From an uncultured Parabacteroides sp. (lineage in GTDB: Bacteria; Bacteroidota; Bacteroidia; Bacteroidales; Tannerellaceae): a stretch of 48,808 nt of DNA. The position numbers and the translations under genes are program-made. Positions within the stretch are counted from its first letter, which is position 1. Each line of letters starts with the position of its first letter. Shown in pieces: positions 8,742 through 17,777 of the stretch. The stretch spans positions 1 through 48,808 of the forward strand of contig CAKVBA010000019.1 of NCBI GenBank assembly GCA_934725305.1, read 5' to 3'. Under the pieces are notes generated by a model. The model saw only the letters and a program-made list of their open reading frames with translations. It did no database searches and had not been told where the DNA came from.

Positions 8742-9665
8742 ATGGCAAAGATATTAGTTGCAACAGAAAAGCCTTTTGCTGCCGTTGCTGTGAAAGGCAT
8801 CCGTGAAGTAGTAGAAGGAGCAGGTATGGAACTTGCTTTGTTAGAAAAATATACAGATAAAGCACAGTTGTTGGAAGCTGTAGCAGACGCAGACGCTTTG
8901 ATTATCCGTAGTGATAAAATTGATAACGAAGTGTTTGATGCTGCAAAGAGCCTGAAGATCGTTGTTCGTGCCGGTGCTGGTTATGACAATGTTGATTTGG
9001 CTGCTGCTACTGCACACAATGTATGTGTAATGAATACTCCGGGTCAGAACTCAAACGCTGTTGCTGAATTGGTATTCGGTTTGATGGTTTTTGCTGTTCG
9101 TAACTTCTATGCTGGTACTTCTGGTTCTGAATTGAAGGGCAAGAAATTGGGTATCTTGGCTTATGGTAATGTTGGTCGCAATGTGGCTCGCATCGCTAAG
9201 GGCTTTGGTATGGAAATCTGTGCATTTGATGCATTCTGTCCGGCTTCTGCTATCGAAGCAGACGGTGTTAAGGCTGTTGCTTCAACTGCTGACTTGTTCA
9301 AAGAATGTCAGATCGTTTCTTTGCACATCCCGGCAACTGCTGAAACTAAGGGTTCTATCAATTTCGAATTGATGAACTCTATGCCTAAGGGTGCTATCGT
9401 TGTCAATACAGCTCGTAAGGAAGTTATGGATGAAGCTGGCGTTGCTCAGATGTTCGAAGCTCGTCCTGATTTCAAATATGTAACAGACATTATGCCTGCA
9501 AGCCATGCTGAATGGGTTGAGCATTATGCAGGTCGTTACTTCAGTACACCGAAGAAGATGGGTGCTCAGACAGCTGAAGCTAATATCAATGCTGGTATTG
9601 CTGCTGCTAAGCAGATCGTTGACTTCTTGGTAAATGGTAACGAAAAGTTCCGTGTTAACAAATAA
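8742..9665 (+). CDS. serA: D-3-phosphoglycerate dehydrogenase, short form with lysine at the histidine site
   Basis: NAD-dependent first step of serine synthesis. At 307 residues it is the short form without ASB or ACT regulatory domains. The dinucleotide fold is at GILAYGNVGRNVA (137-149), where the usual GxGxxG reads AxGxxG. The catalytic arginine is R225 in VNTARKEVMD. Where most of the family have TPHxGGxT, this protein has TPKKMGAQT (269-277), so the catalytic histidine is replaced by lysine (K271 or K272). From memory, this matches the type IIIK enzymes known from Entamoeba and Bacteroides. It lies between serC and the DUF1015 gene. Confidence 0.93.
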   Translation: MAKILVATEKPFAAVAVKGIREVVEGAGMELALLEKYTDKAQLLEAVADADALIIRSDKIDNEVFDAAKSLKIVVRAGAGYDNVDLAAATAHNVCVMNTPGQNSNAVAELVFGLMVFAVRNFYAGTSGSELKGKKLGILAYGNVGRNVARIAKGFGMEICAFDAFCPASAIEADGVKAVASTADLFKECQIVSLHIPATAETKGSINFELMNSMPKGAIVVNTARKEVMDEAGVAQMFEARPDFKYVTDIMPASHAEWVEHYAGRYFSTPKKMGAQTAEANINAGIAAAKQIVDFLVNGNEKFRVNK

Positions 9666-9682
9666 TTTAGAACTGAAGCATC

Positions 9683-10930
9683 ATGGCAATTATAAAACCG
9701 TTTAAGGGAATCCGTCCTCCGAAAGATTTGATCGAAGAGGTTGCATCACGTCCTTATGATGTGTTGAACTCTGAAGAGGCTCGTGAAGAGGCTAAAGGCA
9801 ATGAGAAATCATTGTATCATATCATCAAGCCTGAAATCGACTTTCCGGTAGGTACAGATGAACACGATCCTGCAGTGTATGAAAAAGCTGCTGCTAACTT
9901 CCAGATGTTCCAGGATAAGGGTTGGTTGGTACAGGACGACAAAGAACAGTACTATGTGTATGCTCAGACTATGAATGGTCATACTCAGTATGGTTTGGTT
10001 GTTTGTGCCTATGTGGAAGATTACATGAATGGTGTAATCAAGAAACATGAGCTGACTCGCCGCGACAAGGAAGAAGACCGTATGAAACACGTGCGTGTAA
10101 ACAACGCAAATATTGAACCGGTATTCTTTGCTTATCCCGACAATGCTGAATTGGATAAGATTGTAGCTAAATATACAGCTCGCAAACCTGAATATGATTT
10201 CGTTGCTGCTTTGGATGGTTTCGGTCATACATTCTGGGTAATTGATGAAAAGGAAGACATCGACCGTATCACTGAGTTGTTTGGTCAAATGCCGGCTCTT
10301 TACATCGCAGATGGTCACCACCGTTCAGCTGCTGCTGCTTTGGTAGGTGCAGAAAAGGCTAAACAGAATCCTAATCATAAGGGTGACGAAGAATATAACT
10401 ACTTCATGGCTGTTTGCTTCCCGGCTAACCAGTTGACAATTATCGACTACAACCGTGTAGTTAGAGATTTGAATGGTTTGTCAGAAGAAGAATTCTTGGC
10501 TAAGTTGAGTAAGAACTTTGTTGTCGAAGAAAAGGGTGAAGATATCTACAAACCTAACAAGTTGCATAACTTCTCTCTGTATCTGGGTGGCAAATGGTAT
10601 TCTTTGACTGCTAAGGAAGGTACTTACGACGATCACGATCCTATCGGTGTATTGGACGTAACCATCTCTTCTAACTTGATTTTGGATGAAATCTTAGGCA
10701 TTAAGGATCTCCGCTCTGACAAGCGTATCGACTTCGTTGGTGGTATCCGTGGCTTAGGAGAACTGAAACGTCGTGTGGATAGTGGTGAGATGAAGGTTGC
10801 TTTGGCTCTTTATCCTGTAACGATGAAACAGTTGATGGATATTGCTGATACTGGTAATATCATGCCTCCGAAGACAACTTGGTTTGAACCGAAGTTGCGT
10901 TCAGGTCTGGTAATTCATAAATTGGTATAA
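9683..10930 (+). CDS. DUF1015 family protein
   Basis: Member of the DUF1015 family, often found next to serine-biosynthesis genes; its biochemical role is not established. The 415 residues begin with the usual KPFKGIRPPKD and SRPYDVLN. They contain the family's TRRDKEEDRMKHV (125-137), the conserved DGHHRSAAA (210-218) and a C-terminal region with ALYPVTMKQLMDIAD and MPPKTTWFEPKLRSGLVIH. No signal peptide or membrane segment is seen, so it is probably cytoplasmic. It begins 17 bp after serA and ends the operon. Some annotations call it SpoOJ/ParA-related or a kinase; I see no basis for either. Confidence 0.9.
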   Translation: MAIIKPFKGIRPPKDLIEEVASRPYDVLNSEEAREEAKGNEKSLYHIIKPEIDFPVGTDEHDPAVYEKAAANFQMFQDKGWLVQDDKEQYYVYAQTMNGHTQYGLVVCAYVEDYMNGVIKKHELTRRDKEEDRMKHVRVNNANIEPVFFAYPDNAELDKIVAKYTARKPEYDFVAALDGFGHTFWVIDEKEDIDRITELFGQMPALYIADGHHRSAAAALVGAEKAKQNPNHKGDEEYNYFMAVCFPANQLTIIDYNRVVRDLNGLSEEEFLAKLSKNFVVEEKGEDIYKPNKLHNFSLYLGGKWYSLTAKEGTYDDHDPIGVLDVTISSNLILDEILGIKDLRSDKRIDFVGGIRGLGELKRRVDSGEMKVALALYPVTMKQLMDIADTGNIMPPKTTWFEPKLRSGLVIHKLV

Positions 10931-10940
10931 GACAAATTCC

Positions 10941-10970
10941 TCGTGCTTGCAACTTAGTTTGCAAGCACGA
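10941..10970 (+). terminator. Hairpin just after the serine operon
   Basis: TCGTGCTTGCAA (10941-10952) pairs perfectly with TTGCAAGCACGA (10959-10970), starting 10 bp after the stop codon. There is no T-run after it, so it may protect the 3' end rather than terminate. Confidence 0.5.
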
Positions 10971-10996
10971 ATGATTTAAGAAATAGTTGTATATGA

Positions 10997-11036
10997 AAGG
11001 GCTGCATCAAAAGGTTATTTTGATGCAGCCTTTTTT
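10997..11036 (+). terminator. Rho-independent terminator of serC-serA-DUF1015
   Basis: GGCTGCATCAAAA pairs with TTTTGATGCAGCC and is followed by six T. The space from here to 11170 shows no supported gene. Confidence 0.85.
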
Positions 11037-11170
11037 ATTGTACGCCAGGCTTAATGAAATGTCGGACACAAAAGACGAGCTGATAGAGTTTACTGATTGC
11101 TCGAAGCAACACTAATAAGGAAGGTGCTAATGGCTGATATTGAGGAAAGGATTTACTTTTAGCATACTAA

Positions 11171-11212
11171 AAGGGCTGCATCAAAACCAACTATTTTGAC
11201 ACAGCCCTTTAT
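11171..11212 (-). terminator. Terminator of galE / rnf transcript
   Basis: Read on the minus strand, AAGGGCTGTGTCAAAA pairs with TTTTGATGCAGCCCTT. It lies 21 bp after the galE stop and uses nearly the same stem as the facing terminator at 10997-11036. Confidence 0.75.
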
Positions 11213-11232
11213 ATTCAGTGACAGATTGTATT

Positions 11233-12273
11233 TTATTGAATACCTCTTTCTCTAAGACGTTCTTGCCATCTCCAGGCCGATTTCAAAGTGTCAGCCAGTG
11301 TTTCTTTCGCTGTCCAGCCAAGTACCTTGTTGGCACGTTCCGGATTAGCCCACACTTGTTCGATATCTCCTTCACGACGGCCCACAATCTTGTGCGGAAC
11401 CTTCACACCGGTAGCCTCTTCAAATGTGTTGATCAGTTCCAATACGCTAACACCATTACCAGTACCCAAGTTGAATACCTCTACAGCCTCGTCAGATTTG
11501 TTCTGCAACATTCTATCCATGGCAATAACATGAGCCTTAGCCAGATCGACCACATTGATATAGTCGCGGATACAAGAACCGTCAGGAGTGTTGTAATCGT
11601 CACCGAATACGCTCAACTCTTTGCGGATGCCCATGGCTGTCTGAGTCAGATAAGGAATCAGATTCTGAGGAACACCATTAGGTAGTTCACCAATCTCGGC
11701 AGACGGGTGAGCTCCAATCGGGTTGAAGTAGCGGAGCAGGATACTCTTGAACGGAGCACCGGAATGAATAGTATCACGAATAATCTCTTCATTGATCTGT
11801 TTTGTGTTGCCATAGGGAGACATTGCCGGTTTGATCGGAGCCTCTTCTGTGACAGGAAGATTTTCCGCATCAGGCTGTCCATAGACAGTACAAGACGAAG
11901 AGAATACAATACCTTCGATGCCAAATTCAGGCATCAGCTCCAATAGATTCAACAACGTAACAATGTTGTTGCGGTAATATTTCAGCGGCTGCTGTACAGA
12001 TTCGCCAACCGCTTTGCTGGCTGCAAAAAGGATGATACCTTTGATGCCCGGATGTGCTTCCAGAGCTTTGCGAGTACCCTCTTTATCTTTCAAGTCAAGC
12101 TGGACGAAAGCCGGACGGACGCCGGTAATCTTTTCAATGCCATCTAATACTTCGATGTTTGAGTTAGACAAGTCGTCAATGATGACAACTTCGTAACCTG
12201 CATTCTGTAGTTCAACTGTGGTATGTGAGCCGATATAACCCGTTCCTCCAGCTACTAAAATCTTCTGTTTCAT
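11233..12273 (-). CDS. galE: UDP-glucose 4-epimerase
   Basis: Interconverts UDP-glucose and UDP-galactose using tightly bound NAD, feeding capsule, lipopolysaccharide and galactose metabolism. The 346 residues carry the Rossmann motif AGGTGYIGSH (8-17), FSSSCTVYG (124-132) with the catalytic Ser/Thr, and the YxxxK pair Y154/K158 in SPYGNTKQ. The substrate region LLRYFNPIGAHPS and the nucleotide-binding region near GDDYNTPDGSCIRDYINVVDLA follow. Length is typical. It begins 32 bp after rnfA on the same strand, so it may be read from the rnf promoter as well as its own. Confidence 0.96.
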   Translation of the reverse strand: MKQKILVAGGTGYIGSHTTVELQNAGYEVVIIDDLSNSNIEVLDGIEKITGVRPAFVQLDLKDKEGTRKALEAHPGIKGIILFAASKAVGESVQQPLKYYRNNIVTLLNLLELMPEFGIEGIVFSSSCTVYGQPDAENLPVTEEAPIKPAMSPYGNTKQINEEIIRDTIHSGAPFKSILLRYFNPIGAHPSAEIGELPNGVPQNLIPYLTQTAMGIRKELSVFGDDYNTPDGSCIRDYINVVDLAKAHVIAMDRMLQNKSDEAVEVFNLGTGNGVSVLELINTFEEATGVKVPHKIVGRREGDIEQVWANPERANKVLGWTAKETLADTLKSAWRWQERLRERGIQ

Positions 12274-12305
12274 TCCAATGATATTATAGAATTAAGTGAT
12301 AATGT

Positions 12306-12878
12306 TTATACGATACCCGAGAATCCCATGAAAGCCATAGCCAGCAGACCGGCGGTAATCAGGGCAATAGGAGTGCCTTTCAGACCTTCGGGTATGTGTG
12401 TCATAGCCAACTGTTCGCGGATGCCGGCAAAGATAACCAATGCTAAGGCAAAACCAATGGCAGTTGAGATAGCAAATACAACAGATTGCAACAGGTTATA
12501 TTCTTTCTGGATTACCAAGATAGCTACACCCAAGATACAGCAGTTGGTTGTGATCAGCGGAAGAAACACACCCAAAGCCTGATAAAGAGCAGGAGAAACC
12601 TTTTTCAGGATAATCTCTACCATCTGTACTAAAGCTGCAATAATCAGGATGAAGCTGATGGTCTGCATAAAGCCCAAGCCAAATGTATCCAATACATATT
12701 TCTGAACCAAGAAGGTTACAATGGTCGCAATTGTCAATACGAATGTTACGGCAGCGCCCATACCTGCGGCTGTCTCCACTTTCTTAGATACACCTAAAAA
12801 GGGACAGATTCCTAAAAACTGTGCCAGTACTACGTTATTTACGAATACAGCGGCAATAAAAATCAGTATATATTCCAT
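12306..12878 (-). CDS. rnfA: Rnf complex subunit RnfA
   Basis: Membrane subunit of the Rnf complex, which couples electron flow from reduced ferredoxin to NAD+ with Na+ or H+ export. The 190 residues form about six transmembrane helices. They show the family start [33 protein letters not shown], with the cysteine in GICPFLG that in the family helps bind a membrane-embedded iron-sulfur cluster together with RnfE, and [14 protein letters not shown] in the middle. It ends the rnf gene order B-C-D-G-E-A, 18 bp after rnfE. Confidence 0.95.
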   Translation of the reverse strand: MEYILIFIAAVFVNNVVLAQFLGICPFLGVSKKVETAAGMGAAVTFVLTIATIVTFLVQKYVLDTFGLGFMQTISFILIIAALVQMVEIILKKVSPALYQALGVFLPLITTNCCILGVAILVIQKEYNLLQSVVFAISTAIGFALALVIFAGIREQLAMTHIPEGLKGTPIALITAGLLAMAFMGFSGIV

Positions 12879-12896
12879 ATCTTTCGTATTTTAAGA

Positions 12897-13481
12897 TCAT
12901 GCTTTACGCAATTTGTTAACAATGGCAATCAGGTAACCTAATACGATGAACGCACCTGGAGCCAAGACGAAAATCAGTGAGCCATACTGTTCGGGCATCA
13001 ATGTAATACCAAAGAACTTACCAGTTCCCAGCAGTTCGCGAACAGCTCCCAGTAGTGTCAATGCCATTGTGAAGCCCAAACCAATGCCCAAACCATCGAA
13101 AGCTGATGCAATGATTCCATTCTTGGCAGCGAAGGCTTCGGCACGACCCAGCACGATACAGTTTACAACAATCAGCGGGATAAACAGGCCTAAGCTGGCA
13201 TACAGAGCAGGCACGAAAGCCTCCATACACATCTGCACTACGGTTACGAATGTTGCAATCACGACGATGTAGGCCGGGATACGCACCATGTCAGGAATCA
13301 GGTTCTTCAGGGCTGAGATTACCATATTAGAACAAACCAGAACAAATGCGGTGGCCAAGCCCATACTCATACCGTTCAGAGCTGAAGAAGTGGTACCCAA
13401 TGTGGGACACATACCCAACAGAAGCACAAACGTTGGGTTCTCTTTGATAAGGCCGTTGATCAATATTTTCAGATTATTCAT
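12897..13481 (-). CDS. rnfE: Rnf complex subunit RnfE
   Basis: Membrane partner of RnfA, with an inverted-topology fold. The 194 residues give about six helices. They include NPTFVLLLGMCPTLGTTSSALNG with the conserved cysteine (about C25), and LIVVNCIVLGRAEAFA (about residues 103-118), typical of RnfE/NqrD. The gene overlaps the end of rnfG by 8 bp, which suggests translational coupling. Length is normal. Confidence 0.95.
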   Translation of the reverse strand: MNNLKILINGLIKENPTFVLLLGMCPTLGTTSSALNGMSMGLATAFVLVCSNMVISALKNLIPDMVRIPAYIVVIATFVTVVQMCMEAFVPALYASLGLFIPLIVVNCIVLGRAEAFAAKNGIIASAFDGLGIGLGFTMALTLLGAVRELLGTGKFFGITLMPEQYGSLIFVLAPGAFIVLGYLIAIVNKLRKA

Positions 13482-14103
13482 GGTTGTTTCCTCCTTCTTT
13501 TGCGTTAGTAGTTGCTCCGCTCATAGCATCCGTGCCGCTATAGGCACTGTAGGCGCGATTGATAGCATCCAGGAATGCACGGCTTGAGATAGTTGCTGCG
13601 GTGATGGCATCTACCGAACCACCATCTTTAGATACCTTCAGCGGACCGGCAGACAAATCTTTGCCTAAAACGCTGCGTGAGCCTTCCATACGGAACCATT
13701 CCTGCATCTTGGCACCCAGACCCGGAGTTTCGGCATGCTGCAATACAGAGTAGTTATACAGTTTGCCGGTTGTGTCGAATCCGACAATCACTTTAATCTC
13801 GCCGCTAAAGCCCTTCTTGGTATTGCTCTCGACAGCAGCTCCAACAAGTTTGTTGTCCTTCTTTGCCGGATAGATCTTGACTGAATCACCTTCGGCGATG
13901 GCTGTCATAAAAGCCTCTTCCGTGGGATTGTTGTCAAATTCAGGAACCACTTCGCGGATTGCATTCTGCAAAGCTTCTGCTTTGGATGCAGCGATAGGAT
14001 CGGCAGTAAGGATATTTACTTCGGCCAGGATAGCTCCGGCAACTACACAGATAGTTGTCAGAGACAGGAACATATTTGGTAATGTTGATTTTAATTTTGC
14101 CAT
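13474..14103 (-). CDS. rnfG: Rnf complex subunit RnfG (covalent FMN)
   Basis: Periplasmic flavoprotein subunit with one N-terminal membrane helix (about 9-30). In the family FMN is bound through phosphate to the threonine of an S/T-G-A-T motif. Here the motif in the usual place reads DAITAATISS (165-174), with alanine for the glycine. A second match, SGATT (195-199), lies in the 20-residue C-terminal tail. Other family features are present (HAETPGLGAKM, about 123-133). It overlaps rnfE by 8 bp, and rnfD ends 2 bp before it starts. Confidence 0.93.
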   Translation of the reverse strand: MAKLKSTLPNMFLSLTTICVVAGAILAEVNILTADPIAASKAEALQNAIREVVPEFDNNPTEEAFMTAIAEGDSVKIYPAKKDNKLVGAAVESNTKKGFSGEIKVIVGFDTTGKLYNYSVLQHAETPGLGAKMQEWFRMEGSRSVLGKDLSAGPLKVSKDGGSVDAITAATISSRAFLDAINRAYSAYSGTDAMSGATTNAKEGGNNHE

Positions 14104-14105
14104 GT

Positions 14106-15065
14106 TTATTTTCCTCCGAAATGTTTAGGTTTAACATAGCTGTTGATCAGCGGAGTGAAGGCATTCATGATCAGGATAGCAAAAGACATACCTTCAGGAT
14201 ATGAACCGAACAGACGGATCACAGTTGTCAGCACGCCAATACCGACACCATAGATCAACATACCTTTTTTAGTCAACGGTGATGTTACATAGTCGGTTGC
14301 CATGAAGATTGCACCCAACATCAAACCACCAGATACCATGTGTATGAACGGATCGGCATACACAGCCGGATTGATCAGGTGCATGATTCCTGTAAATACA
14401 AACACTGTGCCCAGGATGGATACCGGAATGTACCAGGCAATGATCTTTTTCCACAACATATAGGCCAAGCCAAGCAGCAACGCCATGGCATTCACTTCGC
14501 CCAAGCTTCCGCTTATTTCACCTATAAACATATCGTACAGTGTAGGAAGTTTGTCTAAGGCACCTTCGTTTATCAGCGACAACACGGTAGCGCCGGTTGT
14601 TGCGTCGGTATAGGATGTCATCTGTCCCACGACAGGCCAGGATGTCATCTGTCCCGGGAAGGAGATCAGCAGGAACACACGGCCCACCAAGGCCGGGTTA
14701 AAAATATTGTTACCCAAGCCGCCGAATGACATCTTTCCGATGCCGATAGCAGCCAGAGCACCGATGATGGTAATCCAGATAGGCAGGTTTGATGGCAAGT
14801 TGAATGCCAGCAAAACACCGGTAAGGATAGCCGAACCGTCACAGATGGTTGGCTCTTTCTTCATCAGGAATTTCTGAATCAGATATTCAAACAGCACACA
14901 AGAAGCGACTGATGTTATCGTAACAATCAGTGCACCCAGTCCGAAGACATTGAGTGATACTAAGAAAGCCGGAATCAGGGCAATCAGTACACCATACATA
15001 TTTTTGCTGATGCTGTCGCCACTGTGGATGTGGGGCGACGGAGATACGTATAAATAATTTTCCAT
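14106..15065 (-). CDS. rnfD: Rnf complex subunit RnfD (covalent FMN)
   Basis: Polytopic inner-membrane subunit of the Rnf complex, homologous to NqrB. The 319 residues form about nine or ten hydrophobic helices. They begin with VSPSPHIHSGDS, contain CDGSAILTGVLLAFNLP (about 75-91) and GGLGNNIFNPALVGRVFLL, and carry the FMN-attachment motif TGAT (157-160). DYVTSPLTKKGMLIYGVGIG is near the end. It sits 12 bp after rnfC. Confidence 0.95.
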   Translation of the reverse strand: MENYLYVSPSPHIHSGDSISKNMYGVLIALIPAFLVSLNVFGLGALIVTITSVASCVLFEYLIQKFLMKKEPTICDGSAILTGVLLAFNLPSNLPIWITIIGALAAIGIGKMSFGGLGNNIFNPALVGRVFLLISFPGQMTSWPVVGQMTSYTDATTGATVLSLINEGALDKLPTLYDMFIGEISGSLGEVNAMALLLGLAYMLWKKIIAWYIPVSILGTVFVFTGIMHLINPAVYADPFIHMVSGGLMLGAIFMATDYVTSPLTKKGMLIYGVGIGVLTTVIRLFGSYPEGMSFAILIMNAFTPLINSYVKPKHFGGK

Positions 15066-15077
15066 ATTGCTCTTGTT

Positions 15078-16409
15078 TTATGACTTTCTTGAACGAATAA
15101 TTCCCATCACTTTGGCTTTGCCTACACGAATATGGTCCAACAACGGACGGTTGGCCGGGCAGGTAAAGCTACATGAACCACACTCGATACAATCTTGGAT
15201 ATGGTCTTCTTCGGCCAGATCCCATTTCTTAAAGACTGTTGAACGCATCAAGAAGGCCGGGTTCAATCCCATCGGACATACACTCACACACTTACCGCAG
15301 CGGATACAGTCTCGCATCGGTTTACGTACCGCTTCTTCATTCTTCAGCAGCAACACACCCGAGCTACCTTTTGTTACCGGAACTTCGGGACTGATCAGGG
15401 CTTTACCCATCATCGGGCCACCACCGATAATCTTACCTGTATCTTCCGGAATACCTCCGGCTGCATCAATCAACACCTGAATAGGCGTACCGATACGTGC
15501 CAGGAAGTTTGAAGGATTGGCAACCGCTTTACCCGTTACTGTAACGACACGTTCAACCAACGGTTTGTTCTTCTGTACAGCTTCATAGACGGCATAGGCT
15601 GTTCCCACGTTCTGAACTACGGCACCTGTAGAGATAGGCAGCGCTCCACTCTTCACCTGACGGCGGATAACAGCATCGATCAGCTGTTTTTCACCACCCT
15701 GCGGATACTGCACCTTCAACGGCATCACTTCGATACCCGGATAAGAAGCAGCTAACTTCTGCATGTGTGCAATAGCATCCGGCTTGTTGTTTTCGATACC
15801 GATCACAGCCTTGTTCACGCTTACGGCCTTCATCAATAACGAGACGCCCACTAAGATCTGTTCGCCTTTTTCCATCATCAACGAGTGGTCCGAAGTCAGA
15901 TAGGGTTCGCATTCTACCGCATTGATGATAACGATCTCGGCCTTGTTTCCTGGAGGAGGCATCAACTTCACCTGAGTTGGGAAAGTAGCACCGCCCAAAC
16001 CCACTACGCCGGCAGCGGCAATCTTGTCGATAATCTCTTTAGCAGAAAGAGTACACTCTTTGACCAGCGTTTCGCTGCGGTCGATAGACTCTTCCCATTC
16101 GTCACCTTCTACATCTATATAGATAGCAGGACGCTTATATCCGCTTGCGTCGAGAGCGTTGTCAATTTTGTTTACTTTGCCGGAAACCGACGAGTGGATA
16201 TTTGCTGATACAAAACCTCCGGCTTTGGCCAGGAGAGTTCCCACTTTAACTTCGTCGCCTTTCTTCACCACGGCAACAGCTGGTGCACCAATATGCTGGC
16301 CCAGGGGAATGACCACCTGCTTAGGCGCAGCAATTGCGGTAATCTTTTTACCGGCAGACAGTTTATTCTCGGGTGGATGGATACCGCCGATTCGAAATGT
16401 CCTTAGCAT
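15078..16409 (-). CDS. rnfC: Rnf complex subunit RnfC
   Basis: Peripheral iron-sulfur flavoprotein that handles NAD(H). The 443 residues start with RIGGIHPPENK, include the Rossmann-like NADH/FMN region VVGLGGATFPTQVK (135-148) and NAVECEPYLTSDH (163-175). They end with two 4Fe-4S motifs: CIRCGKCVSVCP (368-379) and CIECGSCSFTCP (407-418). The C-terminus lacks the long Ala/Lys repeat extension found in gamma-proteobacterial RnfC, as in other Bacteroidetes. It lies 11 bp after rnfB. Confidence 0.95.
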   Translation of the reverse strand: MLRTFRIGGIHPPENKLSAGKKITAIAAPKQVVIPLGQHIGAPAVAVVKKGDEVKVGTLLAKAGGFVSANIHSSVSGKVNKIDNALDASGYKRPAIYIDVEGDEWEESIDRSETLVKECTLSAKEIIDKIAAAGVVGLGGATFPTQVKLMPPPGNKAEIVIINAVECEPYLTSDHSLMMEKGEQILVGVSLLMKAVSVNKAVIGIENNKPDAIAHMQKLAASYPGIEVMPLKVQYPQGGEKQLIDAVIRRQVKSGALPISTGAVVQNVGTAYAVYEAVQKNKPLVERVVTVTGKAVANPSNFLARIGTPIQVLIDAAGGIPEDTGKIIGGGPMMGKALISPEVPVTKGSSGVLLLKNEEAVRKPMRDCIRCGKCVSVCPMGLNPAFLMRSTVFKKWDLAEEDHIQDCIECGSCSFTCPANRPLLDHIRVGKAKVMGIIRSRKS

Positions 16410-16420
16410 ACGATTATGTT

Positions 16421-17350
16421 TTATTTTTGGTTTGTTTGTTCTTTTACTTCTTCAGCCTTTGCAGCAGGTGCTGCTTTCGGAGTTGCTGTTGCAGCAGGTC
16501 TGATTGTCTCTGCATTCAGTGTGGGTGCAGCTTCCTTGCGAGGAGGGAAGTTGACTGCATGGATTGCTCCGGTTGGACATACTGCTTCACATTTGCGACA
16601 CATGCGGCACTTGGTATAGTCGATGTAGGCAACATTGTTTGTAATAGTGATAGCCTCAAACGGACACTCTTTAGCACATTTGCCACAGCCGATACAAGCG
16701 TTGGCACAAGCCTTACGGGCCACAGCTCCTTTATCTTTGTTGACACAGCTGACGAATACGCGGCGTGACTTCGGCCCCTTCTTACGCAGTTCGATGATTC
16801 CCTTCGGACAAGCCTTTACGCAGGCACCGCACGAAGTACATTTGTCTTCATCCACTTCGGCCAGACCGGTTGTCGGATTGATGTGAATCGCATCAAAGTT
16901 ACAAGCCTGTACACAGTCGCCATAACCCAAGCAGCCATAGGTACAGTTTGTCTCACCACCATATAGCGTAGAGGCGATGGCACAGCTCTTTGTTCCGTCA
17001 AAGTGGTTTGTGCGCGGGCGAGCCTCGCAGCTACCGTTACAACGAACAACAGCAACCATCGGTTCAGCCGAGGTAGCCTCTTTTCCTAAGATAGTAGCAA
17101 CTTTAGCCATAACAGGTGCTCCACCTACCGGGCACAACATGCCGTCAAGTGAATCAGCTTTTACACATGCACTGGCAAAACCTCCACAACCCGGGTAGCC
17201 ACAGCCACCGCAGTTTGCTCCGGGTAATACTTCCTGTACCTGTGCGATACGAGGATCTTCGTACACTTCAAACTTTTTGGACGCGGCGTATAGAAATACA
17301 GCCCCGATAGCTCCAATTGCTCCCAATGAAATAATGGCAATTACAATCAT
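16421..17350 (-). CDS. rnfB: Rnf complex subunit RnfB (multi-cluster ferredoxin)
   Basis: Entry point for electrons from ferredoxin. The 309 residues have an N-terminal membrane helix (about 3-25), then the Fe-S domain ANCGGCGYPGCGGFASAC (about 46-63). A Cys-rich middle follows, then ferredoxin motifs CTSCGACVKACPKG, CIGCGKCAKECPF and CRMCRKCEAVCPTG; the last is a minor variant of CxxCxxCxxxCP. The C-terminal tail of about 30 residues is Ala/Pro/Thr/Lys-rich and looks disordered. It is the first rnf structural gene, 10 bp after the RseC-like gene. Confidence 0.95.
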   Translation of the reverse strand: MIVIAIISLGAIGAIGAVFLYAASKKFEVYEDPRIAQVQEVLPGANCGGCGYPGCGGFASACVKADSLDGMLCPVGGAPVMAKVATILGKEATSAEPMVAVVRCNGSCEARPRTNHFDGTKSCAIASTLYGGETNCTYGCLGYGDCVQACNFDAIHINPTTGLAEVDEDKCTSCGACVKACPKGIIELRKKGPKSRRVFVSCVNKDKGAVARKACANACIGCGKCAKECPFEAITITNNVAYIDYTKCRMCRKCEAVCPTGAIHAVNFPPRKEAAPTLNAETIRPAATATPKAAPAAKAEEVKEQTNQK

Positions 17351-17360
17351 GATATTTATA

Positions 17361-17777
17361 TCAATTTAGTTTTTTCAATGTGAATGTAAAACGCTTCTTT
17401 AGTTTTTCGCGCAGTCTATAAAGCACATAATAATATGCTGATAGAAGAATTAATCCGGCCAGTCCGCTGAAGGTCTCGTTCCAGTTGTTGATATTGCCTG
17501 CAATGATAGCGGCCAGAACAATAAGCAGGGGCAAGACGAACGCTAACCAAACAGCCTGCAACCCTAAGGAGGTTGTTCCGCAGATGACTACTTGTTCGTT
17601 GACATGATAGTTTCCACTGCTGTCGGTTATTTCTATAATCTTCTCTTTTTGTTCGGAGGCTGAACAGATCGATTGCGCATGGCATCCTGAACATGCCGAT
17701 TGTTGCACGATTTTGACATAAACCGTGTCTCCCTCTATGCGTTCGACAATACCATTATGATTTATACTTTCACTCAT
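17361..17777 (-). CDS. RseC/MucC-family protein, first gene of the rnf operon
   Basis: Member of the SoxR-reducing-system/RseC family, commonly encoded with rnf genes. Read from the ATG at 17777 it has 138 residues: a short N-terminal domain with four cysteines in a CSGC..SIC pattern (QQSACSGCHAQSICSA), then two membrane helices (QAVWLAFVLPLLIVLAAIIA and GLAGLILLSAYYYVLY) and a basic tail. An upstream TTG at 17810 in frame is less likely as the start. The position ahead of rnfB supports a role tied to the Rnf complex, perhaps assembly or redox control; this is inferred. Confidence 0.85.
   Translation of the reverse strand: MSESINHNGIVERIEGDTVYVKIVQQSACSGCHAQSICSASEQKEKIIEITDSSGNYHVNEQVVICGTTSLGLQAVWLAFVLPLLIVLAAIIAGNINNWNETFSGLAGLILLSAYYYVLYRLREKLKKRFTFTLKKLN

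Noticed and set aside
11059..11115. Small frame MSDTKDELIEFTDCSKQH between the facing terminators
   Set aside because: Only 18 codons, between two terminators, with no clear ribosome site or promoter.
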